Program-made: the position numbers and the translations under genes
NCBI GenBank assembly: GCA_011800805.1
Contig: MPNW01000119.1
Coordinates: 157,097-221,096, forward strand
From: Hirudo medicinalis
Taxonomy: Eukaryota > Annelida > Clitellata > Hirudinida > Hirudinidae
Length of the DNA stretch: 64,000 nucleotides
Direction: 5' to 3'
Notes under the pieces: generated by a model
The model's database searches: none
What the model was told of the DNA's origin: nothing
What the model saw: only the letters and a program-made list of their open reading frames with translations
Shown: in pieces, positions 1 to 12,521 of the stretch
Layout: the number at the start of each line of letters is the position of its first letter
How positions within the stretch are numbered: position 1 is the stretch's first letter

Positions 1-70
1 GACAAATCAAGAATTCATGGGCATCTTGCTGCCTACCATGCTGGAAATCCTCTGAAATGCCTATTAAAGT

Positions 71-91
71 TTTATTATTATTATCATCATT

Positions 92-135
<44 letters not shown>

Positions 136-152
136 TATTATTATTATTATTA

Positions 153-225
<73 letters not shown>
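71..225. repeat. (ATT/ATC)n microsatellite
   Basis: About 155 bases of uninterrupted ATT and ATC trinucleotides. Reading frames through it give poly-Ser, poly-Leu or poly-Ile, which is a translation of the repeat and not a gene. Confidence 0.97.
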
Positions 226-664
226 AAATAAACCTAAGTGGAGCGGATGATAAGTAGGTTGTAATGGTAAGGAGAGTTTAAAGTCAAAAGCAAACGTTGT
301 CTCAGGAGTCTGCAAGTGATCAAGGAAGCCATCAATCTGCCATAATAACTTTCTGAGTCCTCACGACGAAGGTTCTGTCGAGAAATGTCCCGAAGAAATG
401 ATTTTCTGATATTCTCGAGGTTGCTATTAATTAAGCTCCTAATCATATGCACGCCCCTTCAAAGGAAGACAATATAAACGTCCATCACAGATATGTCCCG
501 ATATCCATTCATCATTCATCTCACCCTGCATTCCTCGCAAGCAGACGATCGGAACAATTGCTTCGATTTATGTCCATTCATGTTTGTCGAGCTATTTTTC
601 TAGGAGCTGTCGAAACTCTTTTTAACTCCCAATCGAGTCCGTGTGCTTGTTTTAAAGACGGAGG

Positions 665-717
<53 letters not shown>
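665..717. repeat. (GAT)n microsatellite
   Basis: About 17 perfect GAT units. The frame through it gives a poly-Asp run inside an otherwise unremarkable open frame, so I do not call a gene here. Confidence 0.96.
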
Positions 718-1160
718 TGCTCATGAAAGGCAGAAACAATTGAGGAGTCGACTTGCACCAAGTTTGATGTATGGAGGCAAAGGTTGTGCTCTATTCCGAT
801 GAAGAGAGCGCATTAGCGGTCCAGGAATTCTCACAGTCATATCATCACAAATGCGCCCAACAAATCAAGGGAAAGACTCCGACAATCGAACGTCTGTCCT
901 ATTGCTAACCGCCGCATGTGCAACTGATGGATGACCCCCCCCCGAGTGATTTATGCATCCACGAAAAACTGAGATTCAACTGCTCATCTGTTGTCGCAAT
1001 TAATCGCAAAATGGCAAATCCTCCCCAACTCGAGCTCGACTCGACTTGGGGGAAGATTATGAAATGCCTCGAGGCCGAGTCATCGTCTTCCTTCGTTTGC
1101 ATCGATGTTAATTAAGACTCTCTTTACATGCAACCTGGAAGAGTCAAGAAGAGAAAGGTA

Positions 1161-1296
1161 GACTGACTGAATGAATGAATGAATGAATGAATGAATGAAT
1201 GAACGAACGAACGAACGAACGAACGAACGAACGAATGAATGAATGAATGAATGAACGAACGAACGAATCAAAGAGAGAGAGAGAGAGAGAGAGAGA
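1161..1296. repeat. (GAAT/GAAC)n tetranucleotide plus (GA)n repeat
   Basis: A tetranucleotide array switches between GAAT and GAAC blocks and is followed after a short spacer by an (AG)n run. The block switching suggests the array expanded more than once from variant units. Confidence 0.95.
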
Positions 1297-1574
1297 TACA
1301 GAGGAGGAGGTAGAACTGGTCTTTCGAAGATACTTTGGTTCCGAGATAAGAATAAGTGATCACAATTCAAATTCCACTCAAAACTTTCTGCGTACCTCAC
1401 ACTGGAGTTGGAACGAGTCAAGTGGATGGACTGAAGGAGCTGGATGAGATTTGATTACCAATAATAACATCTATAATAGTAAGTACAATAATAATAATAA
1501 ATGTTTTTAATTCCAAGAATTCATGAGCAGATAAGTTATCGCGTGACCATAGTGCTATGAAGCAGTAAAGCAAG

Positions 1575-1632
1575 GATGATGATGATGATGATGATGATGA
1601 TGGTGATGATAGTGATGATGGTGTTGATGGTG
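1575..1632. repeat. (GAT)n microsatellite, interrupted
   Basis: GAT units with GGT, AGT and GTT interruptions. It belongs to the same family as the arrays at about 1.9, 2.9 and 3.15 kb. Confidence 0.93.
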
Positions 1633-1853
1633 ATTCTCCATCCATCACTCATCAACATTCATCTCCTTGTTTCATTCATTCTTATGCCTTCCATTTATCT
1701 CCAACATTCCAATAACCGAATCATCATCATCACCATCAGGTGTTGAATATTTAATGACCGCATAAGGTATTAATTCAGTACAAATTATTTAATTGGAATT
1801 TCAAAGTTTTTCAAATCATTCCACGAAAATGACATCTATACACAGACGATATT

Positions 1854-1978
1854 GGCGATGATGATGGTGATGATGATGATGACGATGACGACGACGATAA
1901 TGGTGATGATGATGATGATGATGATGATGGTGACGATGGTGACGATGGTGATGATGATGATGATGATGATGATGATGC
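1854..1978. repeat. (GAT/GAC/GGT)n microsatellite
   Basis: About 125 bases of GAT, GAC and GGT trinucleotides. The interruptions suggest an old, mutated array. Confidence 0.95.
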
Positions 1979-2161
1979 GACACGTCTGTTCAGTGTAAAA
2001 GCCAGTGACCAGCAAATATCTTTGAATGAAGTTTTTTCGAACCTTGAACAAGGACCTTGTTTGAGTGAGCTTCATTATGAAGCAACAAGAACAGAATCAA
2101 TCAGCAGATACAAATCGTTCAAACAAACCTTTCATTAACGGGGCGAGATGTTGAGAGAGAG

Positions 2162-2175
2162 AGAGAGAGAGAGAG
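2162..2175. repeat. Short (GA)n run
   Basis: A short GA dinucleotide run near 2.15-2.18 kb, with no coding context around it. Confidence 0.8.
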
Positions 2176-2725
2176 ATAAAAGAAATAAAAGGAAGATAGA
2201 ATGGCATCGGAGAGGTTATGATGGACCGATGGAGTGAAACCAATAGGTCGAGGCTTATGAATTTCCAAGCACTCGCCCGACAATGGCGGATCCGATGTCC
2301 TCATCTGCATGTGCTCTCGATTCGGGCAAAAGTGATGTTCGTTGAGATGATCATCCATATGATCCATAAGTGGAGGATCGCATTCCCTCATTAGAATTAC
2401 AACTTTTTATCTCCATTCTTTATTGTTTCCTACGACCAACTTAGACATGGATTGAGTGAGTGAAGGTGAGACAAGGAGCAGGAGGAAGACGTGAAAGGAA
2501 GGAGAAGGAAGCAGACAAACACACGTACACGCGCAGAATAATTAGCTGGAAAGTAAACATTTTGTCTGACATTTTCCGTAATTTGCATTCCACGAATTAA
2601 GCAAACTTTAAGCGGATAATTAAAAATTAACTACTTTTAATGTAAACATCGGCCATGGTATTACATCATCATGTTGACAAAATTAAATTATTATTCTTTT
2701 TTGTTTGTCATTTACACATAACTGA

Positions 2726-2821
<96 letters not shown>

Positions 2822-2822
2822 A

Positions 2823-2960
2823 NGACGACGACGATGATGGTGGTGATGGTGATGACGGTGATGATGATGATGAAGACGACGACGATGATGATGATGTTAA
2901 TGATGATTACGATCATGATGTGGTGAAGATGAGGATGACGATAATGACGAGTGTAATGAG
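2823..2960. repeat. (GAC/GAT)n microsatellite with an ambiguous base
   Basis: An imperfect GAC/GAT array begins directly after a single N at 2823. The N at the repeat edge suggests a contig join or unresolved repeat length. I see no duplicated flank here, unlike at 59491. Confidence 0.9.
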
Positions 2961-3136
2961 TGGAAATGATGACCCATACTGCTCTCCGTCAGCACGACTC
3001 CGTGTCATCTCCTCATGTGAGTAACTCATCGACAACAGCTCAATCATGTCACTGGGCCTCTATCGATGCTAATTTGGTGCTGGCAATTATTAAGCGACAT
3101 TCAGTCGCGATGGTGAAATTTCTCGTGGTCATGATA

Positions 3137-3138
3137 AC

Positions 3139-3180
<42 letters not shown>

Positions 3181-3182
3181 CA
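3137..3182. repeat. (GAT)n(GGT)n microsatellite
   Basis: A pure GAT block passes into a GGT block, again with no gene context. Confidence 0.93.
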
Positions 3183-6150
3183 GTCACAGTCAAGTGGTTG
3201 TGGTAATGATACTGATAAGTTGATAAGGAGAGTCGATAAAAGAATTCAGTCACGATGATGATCAAATTGATTTACAAGTTTATTACACGAAACAAGCAGG
3301 ATGTCAACGTTCGGACTTCCGATTGGTCAGCTGATTTGAATAAAGTTCAAATATGCAAATGAGACGCTAGCAGATGGACAAACGACAAGGGGAATGAAGT
3401 CTCAGTATATTCTGGAGACAGGTTTTGTTTGTGATGTTAATGTCATAAATGTTTGCCTAGGTGTGATTTCTCGTCACCTGTAAAGTGGATTTCACACCCG
3501 GACATCGAACGACATGTTTACAGTGTCTTCATTACTTGCACACCTGTAATCTCAATTCTCTCACCTTAAATTCGTCTCTTAAGTCCCGAGGAGCTATTTC
3601 AAATTATCGAAAGTTTCGCGAAAATATAAATAGCTCACTTTCGATTGGCCATTGTAAGCAGTGCATTTTTTGATTGGTAATTATAAATAACTCATTTTTA
3701 ATTGGCTGTTATAAATAGAATTTCTAATTACCAGTCGTAATTAGAATTCTATGATTAGAATAATAAATAGATTTATTCAAATGAGGTTCATGCAAAAAGC
3801 GAACTTCATTGAAGGATAAAAATATTACGTTGTTATCAACACTGATGGATGTAAATATTTACAAATGAGCATTCATCATTCCATTCAATCGTATTTATCA
3901 GCACATTTAACCATATTTCCACGACGAAAGATTTTAATCTGCGGCCAACAAAAGAGTTGTTCTACGCAAACAGCACTTCGTAATAATAACAAGCTATAAA
4001 ATAAAGAACATAATTTTATTGAACTAGGTCATAACGTGAATAAATAAAGTCCCACTTGAAGGTGAAAGGTCTCGCGTTCGATCCTCACGAAGGTCTGCGG
4101 GAGGATGAGCTTCAACTACTTCGTCTCCATCCTGGTTGTTGTTCAAATGACGAGGTTTTTCCTGCTTTCTTCTTCGTTGTTGTTGACTTTCCATCACCGA
4201 CTCACTCAGTCTTTCAACCAATCATACGAAAGTCCAAAGTTTTCGAACGGGAACTTCACTCGAATTCAAACAACTTCGCGTACGATTTAAAAGTGAACTT
4301 CTTAAACTAACGACTTAAAAACAATTTATTAAGATCTAAAAAATGAAATGATTTCACTAGCAGTCGGTTAGTTCATTCACAACGAGCGGGAGCCATGATA
4401 TTGAGAGATGGCGCTAAGGAAGCAGACGTTTTAAACAGGGAGGCACATGAGGCCGGTGATTGGCAGGAAGAATGCAGGCTGTCTATTAATAATCATAAGC
4501 GATCCGAGCGAAAATGTAGCGCTTATGAGATGTTATTGGGCGCCTGAGTTACAGCCCACCAGCAGTGTGCGTGGGCCTGGGCGTGTGTTTGTGAGCGGAT
4601 GAAACTCTCTCCTTCACCTCCTCTTCTTCCTCTTTTTCTTCTTCTTTCGCTCCTTCTTCTGCTTCTCCAAACTTCCTCACGACTACGCTTCTATGCTTTT
4701 GGTGTCAATTTTTTGGAGTAATGCAAAATAAACTCTGATAACATCGATCGTTTCTCTAGTATCGTGCAAAGTTGGAATCACAGCAACACATCGAAAAGAT
4801 AGGAACTTGAATTAATTTAATTAGCAGCCTCCAACAGTCCTTCAAATGAGTTTGTCAACTTCCTCTAAGAAGCAACTCGCTAACGACTCGACGTCGACAC
4901 GAGAAGACAAAAATGCTTACTAAATCACCCCCCTCTCTTGCGCATGTCCCAACACGTGACGAGTCACATGACTACCACGTGATTGGTCATTGGTCAAGAA
5001 GGGAGGGTTAATGAGGTCGCAATATGGAGAATTCTTTCGCTCGGCTGCGTTGTATCGCTCAAAGATTTTGTGTCTCATTATTTGCTGGGTTATCTATATT
5101 TAGACCTGTATAAATACCCACCGGTAGGAATGGATGTGAGGAAATGAAACCTTAATACCGATATAATATTGCAAATGACTGAAGGAACCATCCATAATTA
5201 GACGATTTGGAACTTTCTTCGAGTCCCAAAACCAGGATTTAAGGATCACAATTATTTATAAATAGCTGTGATCAGCTGGTATCATTACTTTATAACCAGG
5301 ATTACTTGGTTGGCTACAAGGATTACTTTATAAGGACTAATTACAGGTAATAAGTTATAGGTTAGAAGGACTTGTTACAGGTAATAAGTTACAGGTTTCA
5401 CCTAATAAAAGAATCGAGTGTTAAAAGAGCAAACTATTTTCAAGAACAAGTTTTGGTGACGTCGACCGAGATTTACTCGAGGGTTGGGAGCTTATTACGC
5501 ATGTCTACCATGGAAGCATCCATCATCTTATTTGGACAACCATCGCTCAGTTTTTAATCGAACAACTCGACCAATCCTCGAGTCACGTAGTTGGACTGCA
5601 GTAGAAAATTTCGTCCGGTTGTGTTTGTCCAGGTAAAGCAGGTAGTGGTGCATGTTCTTTATGAACCAACCCCCCTTACAATGTAGTCGGTCATTTCAGA
5701 CGAACAAACTGTGCCCAAAAATGCAGAAAAGAGCGATGTACAGCGACTCATCTTAAGCTGATGACCGGTTGAGGCTTCCTCGAAATTACCCGACATTAGG
5801 AGCTCTTTCATCATCTTGCATGGCAGCAGCACCACTTCATCCTTCATGCATTCATTCTCCTCACACGCCCCCTAATTTTCCCCTTTATGATGTTCACATG
5901 GCATAATCTTAGTCAACCAGACAGCGGCGATCCATCAACATGACTATTAGAGTATCTAAATAATAATAACAATAATAGTAATAATAATAATAATAATAAT
6001 AAGTAGTAACAACAATCANTTGGAATTGAAACTACATTGCATTGCGTTGCATTATATCACATCACATTACGTTGCATTATATCACATCATATCACATTGC
6101 ATCACATTACAGTACATCACAGTACAGTACATCACATTACATTACAACGC

Positions 6151-6288
6151 ATTCAATCACATCTCATTCAATCACATCCATTCAATCACATCCCATTCAA
6201 TCACATCTCATTCAATCACATCTCATTCAATCACATCCCATTCAATCACATCCCATTCAATCACATCCCATTCAATCACAACCCAATC
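6151..6288. repeat. 15-bp minisatellite, unit ATTCAATCACATCCC
   Basis: About nine head-to-tail copies of a 15-base unit, with C/T variation near its end and one copy shortened by a base. It is preceded from about 6038 by a looser field of CATCACATTACA-like words, probably the ancestral low-complexity DNA. Because 15 is divisible by 3, all frames stay open and give five-residue peptide repeats. I see no start, splice or homology evidence that any is translated. Confidence 0.93.
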
Positions 6289-6622
6289 ATCTCCTCAGAC
6301 TCTGATGGCTCCGGGAGAAAGCTGATCTTAATTAAGGTCTCAAAAAGTGAGAAATCTCTGCGTTTCATCGCTGGAAAGCATTGGTTTTCATTAGGAACGC
6401 TGGATAATTTCCACACAACAGCTGTGAATCCTTCACGCACACTTCTCCACACGTACACACTCTCTTCCATTCTCAAGAAATGGCGAGTTGAAAGTTCAAT
6501 AAACACACGCAAGACACTGGCATCTTTCGTCATGATGTAATATCCTATCAGGTTCATGATGTGGACGTTAAATATTCATGATGTGGACATTAAATATTCA
6601 TGATGTCGACTTTAAATATCCA

Positions 6623-6623
<1 letters not shown>

Positions 6624-6702
<79 letters not shown>

Positions 6703-6747
6703 GTTGTTGTTGTTGTTGTTGTTTGTTGTTGTTGTTGTTGTTGTTGT
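6624..6747. repeat. (GTT)n microsatellite
   Basis: About 40 GTT units with two phase shifts (GTTTG). Frames through it read poly-Cys, poly-Val or poly-Leu and are repeat shadows. It is preceded by three near-copies of a 21-23 base word around ATGATGTGGAC at 6556-6610. Confidence 0.96.
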
Positions 6748-9700
6748 CCTTAAACAGCACAAAGGGAAACTACAATAATAATAATTTCCTGCTCAACTCA
6801 AAACGCCTCCTATCGAGAATGTCCATTTCATCCTGGTTATCTTCAACTCAGATTTTTGAGGTCTTCCCCTGAGAAATCAAACCGAATCCATCTCCACAAG
6901 TCTCCACCTTCTCTTTCTTAGAAATCAAAACAAACTGTTTATTCATTTCTGCCTGATTTCATCTTAAATTAACAATCCAATAATGAACATAATGACAATA
7001 TTAATAATCATATTCGTACTTTTTTTAAAATCAGACCGACAAATAAACATTAGCGTTTGTATTGTTTCGTAAGTTAATTTTTGCCGTTTGCAGAATAGCA
7101 TAAACAATCGGGTGGCCATTAATGAGGGCATGCATATTAATGAGTCACAGACAGCCAATGGGAACGGTTCATGAGCACAAACAGACCTCTTAATGGCCCT
7201 CGGTTAGGGGCCACGTCGAGAGGACACAACGATCCCCAGAGAGCAATCGGTTTGCAAATGGGCCATCAATTAAAATCATGGCCACAATTCGTGAGCTCCC
7301 TTACTCTTCTCAATTCGATTCGACCAATCCGAGTTAATTATGCATTCCAATTTGACCTCATTTTGCACGAATCACAAATCGAGGGCAGGCGAGTCGGTCT
7401 CGGGCACCTGGTGATGTTTAATAATCATCATCTGTAGGATTATTAACTTGATGGACGACATAGGCGAGCAATGAATCCTTGTGACGTGCAGGGCAATAAT
7501 ACCGCGTAGGAGGAAATCATGAATCTTTGTTTTCTCGTCTTAATAATTGTCAATGATTTATGACCGCGTCTCAAATTGGTTCTCGCTGTCAGCGCAGTCA
7601 TATCCACATGACGTATGAACCTTCATCCACCGTCCTTCCTTCCAGCGTCAGCGTTATTAAGTCATCCCCGATAGTAATAGTCTTCATCCTAGGACATCTG
7701 GCGAGTAAATTAGAATTACTAGAATTTTATTTTTTACTTCTATGTTAACATGAATTCAATCTCGTTCGATTAAATGCTCATATTTATCAATTTATTAATG
7801 CCTTAGAAATGCGACATGTTTTCTTGGTGGAAACAAATTTCCTACCGTGGAAAATATTATTATTATTATTATTTTGAGGAAAAATATTATTTTCTCAGGA
7901 AAATTGATTGCATTGAATCCTCCTCCATTTGTTTGAGAAAACGACTTGGAAATGGAAATATTCGCTCCAGTCATTGGCCCGCCCTTCTTTTCCTGGTTGT
8001 CTTGGCGATCACGTGATGGGTCAAAAGTTCATGCATGGAGTGCTTTAACATTTCTGCATGTAAATCTTGCACGCATCGTTTAATATTTCAATTAGCGGTT
8101 GCCAAACGTGAAGCCTCAAAACACGTTCGACCGAATCGGAGCCACAAACGAAATGAAGAAATCCACAAATCCTCGTTCATTCGATTTTGAGGATTTGAGT
8201 TTCTGAGAAATCAGAAGTGGAAGGACAGAGCATTGGGTAATTAATTTTCCTCTGAAAAACAAGAAAAACTACGTGACTCTTGTTCCCAGTCAAAAAGTGA
8301 TTAATCGGCTCTCATAACGTGCCCAATCATGCGCCATGTCCTTCGCTGAGATCGTACTGCCTATTTCTAAAATTTCTGCAAAATATTTTTAAGAAAATGG
8401 AATTCTTTCCTTTTTCGTGATGCAAAACACGTGCGAATCCACACGCCTGGTGAGACTTATGATTCTGAATATCTGCTGCTGTTATAAAGATCTGCTCCAG
8501 TTATCGGCGCCAGCTATTAAAGAAAGGGAAATTGATTTAATAAATTCCAGGCACGGAGGGCGATAAATTACCAGGCTGGAGATGCTGGAAATCACGGAGG
8601 TATGAGCAGCGAGGCGGTCATGCGATCAAGACTTGGAGGCGTTGAAAGATGAACTCACTTTGTCGTCTGCTCTTTTTCATCAAAAGAGCTTTCGTTGATA
8701 CAAGAATTACGAGTCCATTTCGCGGCTTTGTTTTTGTTGGATTACTTTCGGTGGTACTTTTTGGTTTCATACGAATTTTTGGTTTAATGCGTTTCAAACT
8801 TTTACTTTTAAAATTAATTCGCATTTGAAGCTCTAGTGGTACGTTCAATTTATTAATTGATCGCTAGGTCGATTTTTAAGAATTTTTACGATTCAATGGT
8901 TTTATTTTATTTCGCAACACTCCAGGATGCGAAATGTTTGAGTTTTAAATATTTTTATAAACCACGTACTTTTATGGATTAAAATTCAACGAGTTTCAAT
9001 TTTATTGGGAAAATGATTTGTTAAATATTTGACGATAATTTACTTGACGTGCGTCGGTTTTATGAGTTGCTTGTTGTTTTTAATTTATTTTTTTTTATTT
9101 TGTTGATTATTTCAATTCAGGCGATCGTTTATTAACATTTATTTTCGTTGGCGAACGAAACGCACGCCCAACAAGCTCATTTGTTTTCTTTCTGAATGTC
9201 GAAGTATCGCATTTGGTCGTCAACTTCGCTGATGAGCTGTGGGTTAAGTAATCTTCCGATCACAAGTTTAAGTGAATTGTCAGAAATTAATTTTATTAAT
9301 TTTCAACGATACGTGAACACTTTTTAATACAATGTCTCTTGCTCAGCATGCTTGTGGCCTCTGTTTGAACATTATAATCAAACTCAAGCTCATTATCGTC
9401 ATCATTATGCATTCACGTCCAAATTAAGTAATACAATCTTTTTGCGACGTGGAAAAAATAGCTGTTTTTGTCATAATTTCTAACATACTTTCGACCGGCG
9501 CTTGGAGCACGAAGTCGCTTTTGATTCATTTTCTCTGATGTAACGGACTTCTTGGTGCGAAATCCAATGATTTCGTCATCTGAGCATCACAAAGCCATCA
9601 ACTTCTGATGTTGAATCCGCCCATATCCTCGCCTTTTTATCATTTTTCCGCAATCGAACCATTATTCGTCTCGGAACAGGATAATTAATGTTCGAGTTCA

Positions 9701-10843
9701 GCAGAAAGTAAAAAATTATTTATTAGATTAACATTTTGCTACTTATTACATTAGCATTTTATTTTTAGGGCTGCAAAATTTCGAGAACTTTAAATTTTTT
9801 CAAACCGCTTAAGTGTACGATTTTCCTAAAAGTTCCAGGGTTTTTTAATTAAAAATCTCAGATCAAAGCGTTTCCAGCCGTTTGAGTTATCGGTGATCAA
9901 AGCTTTTCAAGCGTGTGAATATTCGACCGCTCATGTCACAGATATTCGAAACTTGTGTTGATAGCTTTAAGAGTGAGAGTTTGACGAATTTATGAAACCA
10001 TTTTGAATGAATCTTAAAGTAAATGCTAAAGTTATTATTATGTGTTGTTGAATGTCTATGAAGATGTACATCTTTTATACACCAACATCTTCAAATTGGA
10101 GACAAAGATATTCTTAAACAATCGTTCAGTTAAAATTGATGAAATTCGATATTATCGAAAGTTTAATGAAATATAAAACATGGGACTGAACTATTTAAGA
10201 GGGACAGTGTTTCTTGTCTGAACTTTTGATAATTTATGGTCGACTCCGTAATCCGATATCACGTTTGGAGGCTGCTTGGCCCAAAATAAATTTCTACTGA
10301 TTCCATTTTCTTTCAAACTCTGCAATATTTTTTGCTTCTTTTAGGGTCTGATGTAACTTTCTAACTTGTGTATTTTACCAGAAAGTATTTGTAAATTTGG
10401 ATGCCTTTGATGTTTTGAAAACACCAAGTAATTAATTCTCCGATTACTTGATTTATAACTTTTGCGCCAAATCAGGCAGACGATAAATTATCGAGTCAGT
10501 CGAATTTCACTTGAGAACAATTTACAACTATTCACTACGTCTGAATCCAGCCTATAAAAATGGAATTTCTCTCGCTTCTGTTGGATTTTGTGAAAGAACG
10601 TACCCAATCAAATTGCAAGTTTCTTCCCTTATATTGTGAAGCGGATGTCTTGCTCATCGAAGCACTTATTCTACACCATCTTGTACTGCTTGGATATTCA
10701 TAAATCTTAAATCGAAAGTCCTGAAATGACTTTGAACGTCTGCAAGTCTCAAGGTTTCCTTTGACATTTCAACTTATTAATTTGAACTTTTTTCCAACAT
10801 ATTCTGATTTGTTTAATGAAACTCACATCAAAATGTTGCCTTA

Positions 10844-11263
10844 GAACGACATCTGAGAGACAAAGCGAGGAAGAGATGGAAGGATTCGACTCGCGGGAAA
10901 AAATACAAATTCATGAGAAGTTCTGCCCCGAAGAAACCAAGATCGAATGATGAATCAATTCGAACCAAAAACGCGGGAATTGCAACCGAGAAGGAAAACG
11001 ATGTCTTCAAAACTGATTCTGTCGAAAACGAGACTCCAACTGCGATCGAAGGTCTTGAGTTCACTTCCCAGTTGAGGGTGAGGGACCCGGGGAAGAAGGG
11101 CATCCACGGGCTCAACCACGCCTTCGCACAACTCAAGAATTTGGTTCCAAGGTTGCCTTCAGACAAACTGAGCAAAATTCAAACAGTTCGGTTGGCGACG
11201 TTTTATATCGACTTCCTGTTTAAACTGTCGGCTGACGCTCAACTTGTAACTCGTCATAATTAA
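10844..11263 (+). CDS. Twist-like bHLH protein, divergent (terminal exon)
   Basis: This looks like a basic helix-loop-helix transcription factor nearest the Twist family. From the ATG at 10913 it encodes 116 residues. Helix 1 (about residues 66-78, GLNHAFAQLKNLV), the loop with PSDKLSKIQ (82-90) and helix 2 (91-106, TVRLATFYIDFLFKL) match Twist almost residue for residue. The segment before helix 1 (55-65, RVRDPGKKGIH) lacks the ERxR basic motif that contacts the E-box. No C-terminal WR (Twist) box follows. The frame stays open upstream to about 10820. A TTAG acceptor ends at 10843, so the ATG may be internal and earlier exons may exist; none was recognised. A poly(A) signal lies at 11481. 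Family is fairly sure; DNA binding is doubtful. Confidence 0.75.
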   Translation, partial: ERHLRDKARKRWKDSTRGKKYKFMRSSAPKKPRSNDESIRTKNAGIATEKENDVFKTDSVENETPTAIEGLEFTSQLRVRDPGKKGIHGLNHAFAQLKNLVPRLPSDKLSKIQTVRLATFYIDFLFKLSADAQLVTRHN

Positions 11264-11480
11264 TGATGATGATGACGATTATTAATATTATTATTACTAT
11301 TTTGTTAACGTCTGCTTTATTTTGAGATCAAGAAAGGTCGCTGCAGTTGAGTTGGTGTCAGGATTTATTTTTAAACGCCACAAACATTTAGAATTCTTTC
11401 GCTAGATGCCACTGATGCCACTGATTATTGGTGTTTCATCGTTGAAATGTTTGGTTATAATTTATAAATTCGTGCTTATT

Positions 11481-11486
11481 AATAAA
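11481..11486 (+). terminator. AATAAA poly(A) signal, Twist-like gene
   Basis: The first AATAAA downstream of the bHLH stop codon, about 218 bases away. A second one lies at 11681. Which is used cannot be told from sequence. Confidence 0.5.
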
Positions 11487-11699
11487 AGCTGATTTAACTT
11501 AAAAATGTATTTTCTTTGATTATGTTTAAGTTCGACATCGTAAAATAACGTAAGCTTTATCTTGTGTTGAAACATTGTTTGCAGTTTCTACGTCGTTACG
11601 TGATTATTCAGCTATTATTAGACCATTGTTTTCATGGATATATGACTATTAACAATTGCATTAGTAATTGCATTAGCCTCAATAAAGTTTGATTTACAA

Positions 11700-12485
11700 A
11701 AACAAAACAAATTTCCTTTCTCGTTGCTTTCTGTGTCGATGGTTTAAGAAATTCAGTTTTGAAAAATTATATTGTAAAAAATAAACTTTCAAGTAAATTA
11801 TTAGAACGGGAAACACACCGACATTGTGGGTGGCATCGTGGTCTCCATTCTAAAAATTTGAATATTTCGGAAAATTAGAATGCGGATTTCCTTAAAATTG
11901 TAGAAATGCAGTTTGCATTTCCTGTTTCGCATTTGAATCGATTCTTCGAGAAATACGAGAAAATAAAACAAATAATGTGCATGGTTTTCCAACTTAATCC
12001 TCCACTCAATGGTGGAATGATTTCAGTTAAAAATTGGAGACGTGTTGCTTTGTGAGGAAGAAACGGAATTGAATCTTTTTTCTTTCGCATCCGATGAAGA
12101 ATATTTTAACATCAACAATGTTGTTTCGAGGACCTGCTGAACTGAAACTCAAATTATTCAGATTATTCAACTAATAAATAAACAAATGAAATGAAAAGAT
12201 GATAAAAATAGAAGTATTAACTCCAATTATTGTCACAATCCTTACTGCTGACCAAACGCTACTTTATCCATCCACTTTTTCGTCTTTCATCCGAGTTATC
12301 GTGTTGTGAAGCAGCACATACTCCATGGAATGATTGATGTGTCACAGATGTCATTAAATTTCCTTCCATCAGAGATGAATTTTTCCATTGAAAGAGATAA
12401 TAACATCAACAAAAAGACAGCAACTAATAATACATTTAATCATGGCTGAACAAACACGAAAAAGGTGAATGTTAACAAACATGTA

Positions 12486-12521
<36 letters not shown>

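Noticed and set aside
57..315. Poly-Ser/Leu and poly-Ile/Met reading frames
   Set aside because: They are translations of the ATT/ATC microsatellite with no start context or homology.
1080..1421. 113-residue minus-strand frame with SFVRSFIHSF repeats
   Set aside because: It is produced by the GAAT/GAAC tetranucleotide array and the GA run.
4030..4110. tRNA-like B box (GCGTTCGATCC) at about 4072
   Set aside because: The flanking T-stem does not pair, no acceptor stem or A box was found, and no target duplication is visible, so I do not call a tRNA or SINE.
6020..6540. 167-residue frame with HIPFN repeats
   Set aside because: It is the minisatellite read in frame. The part after the repeat has no recognisable domain or splice support.
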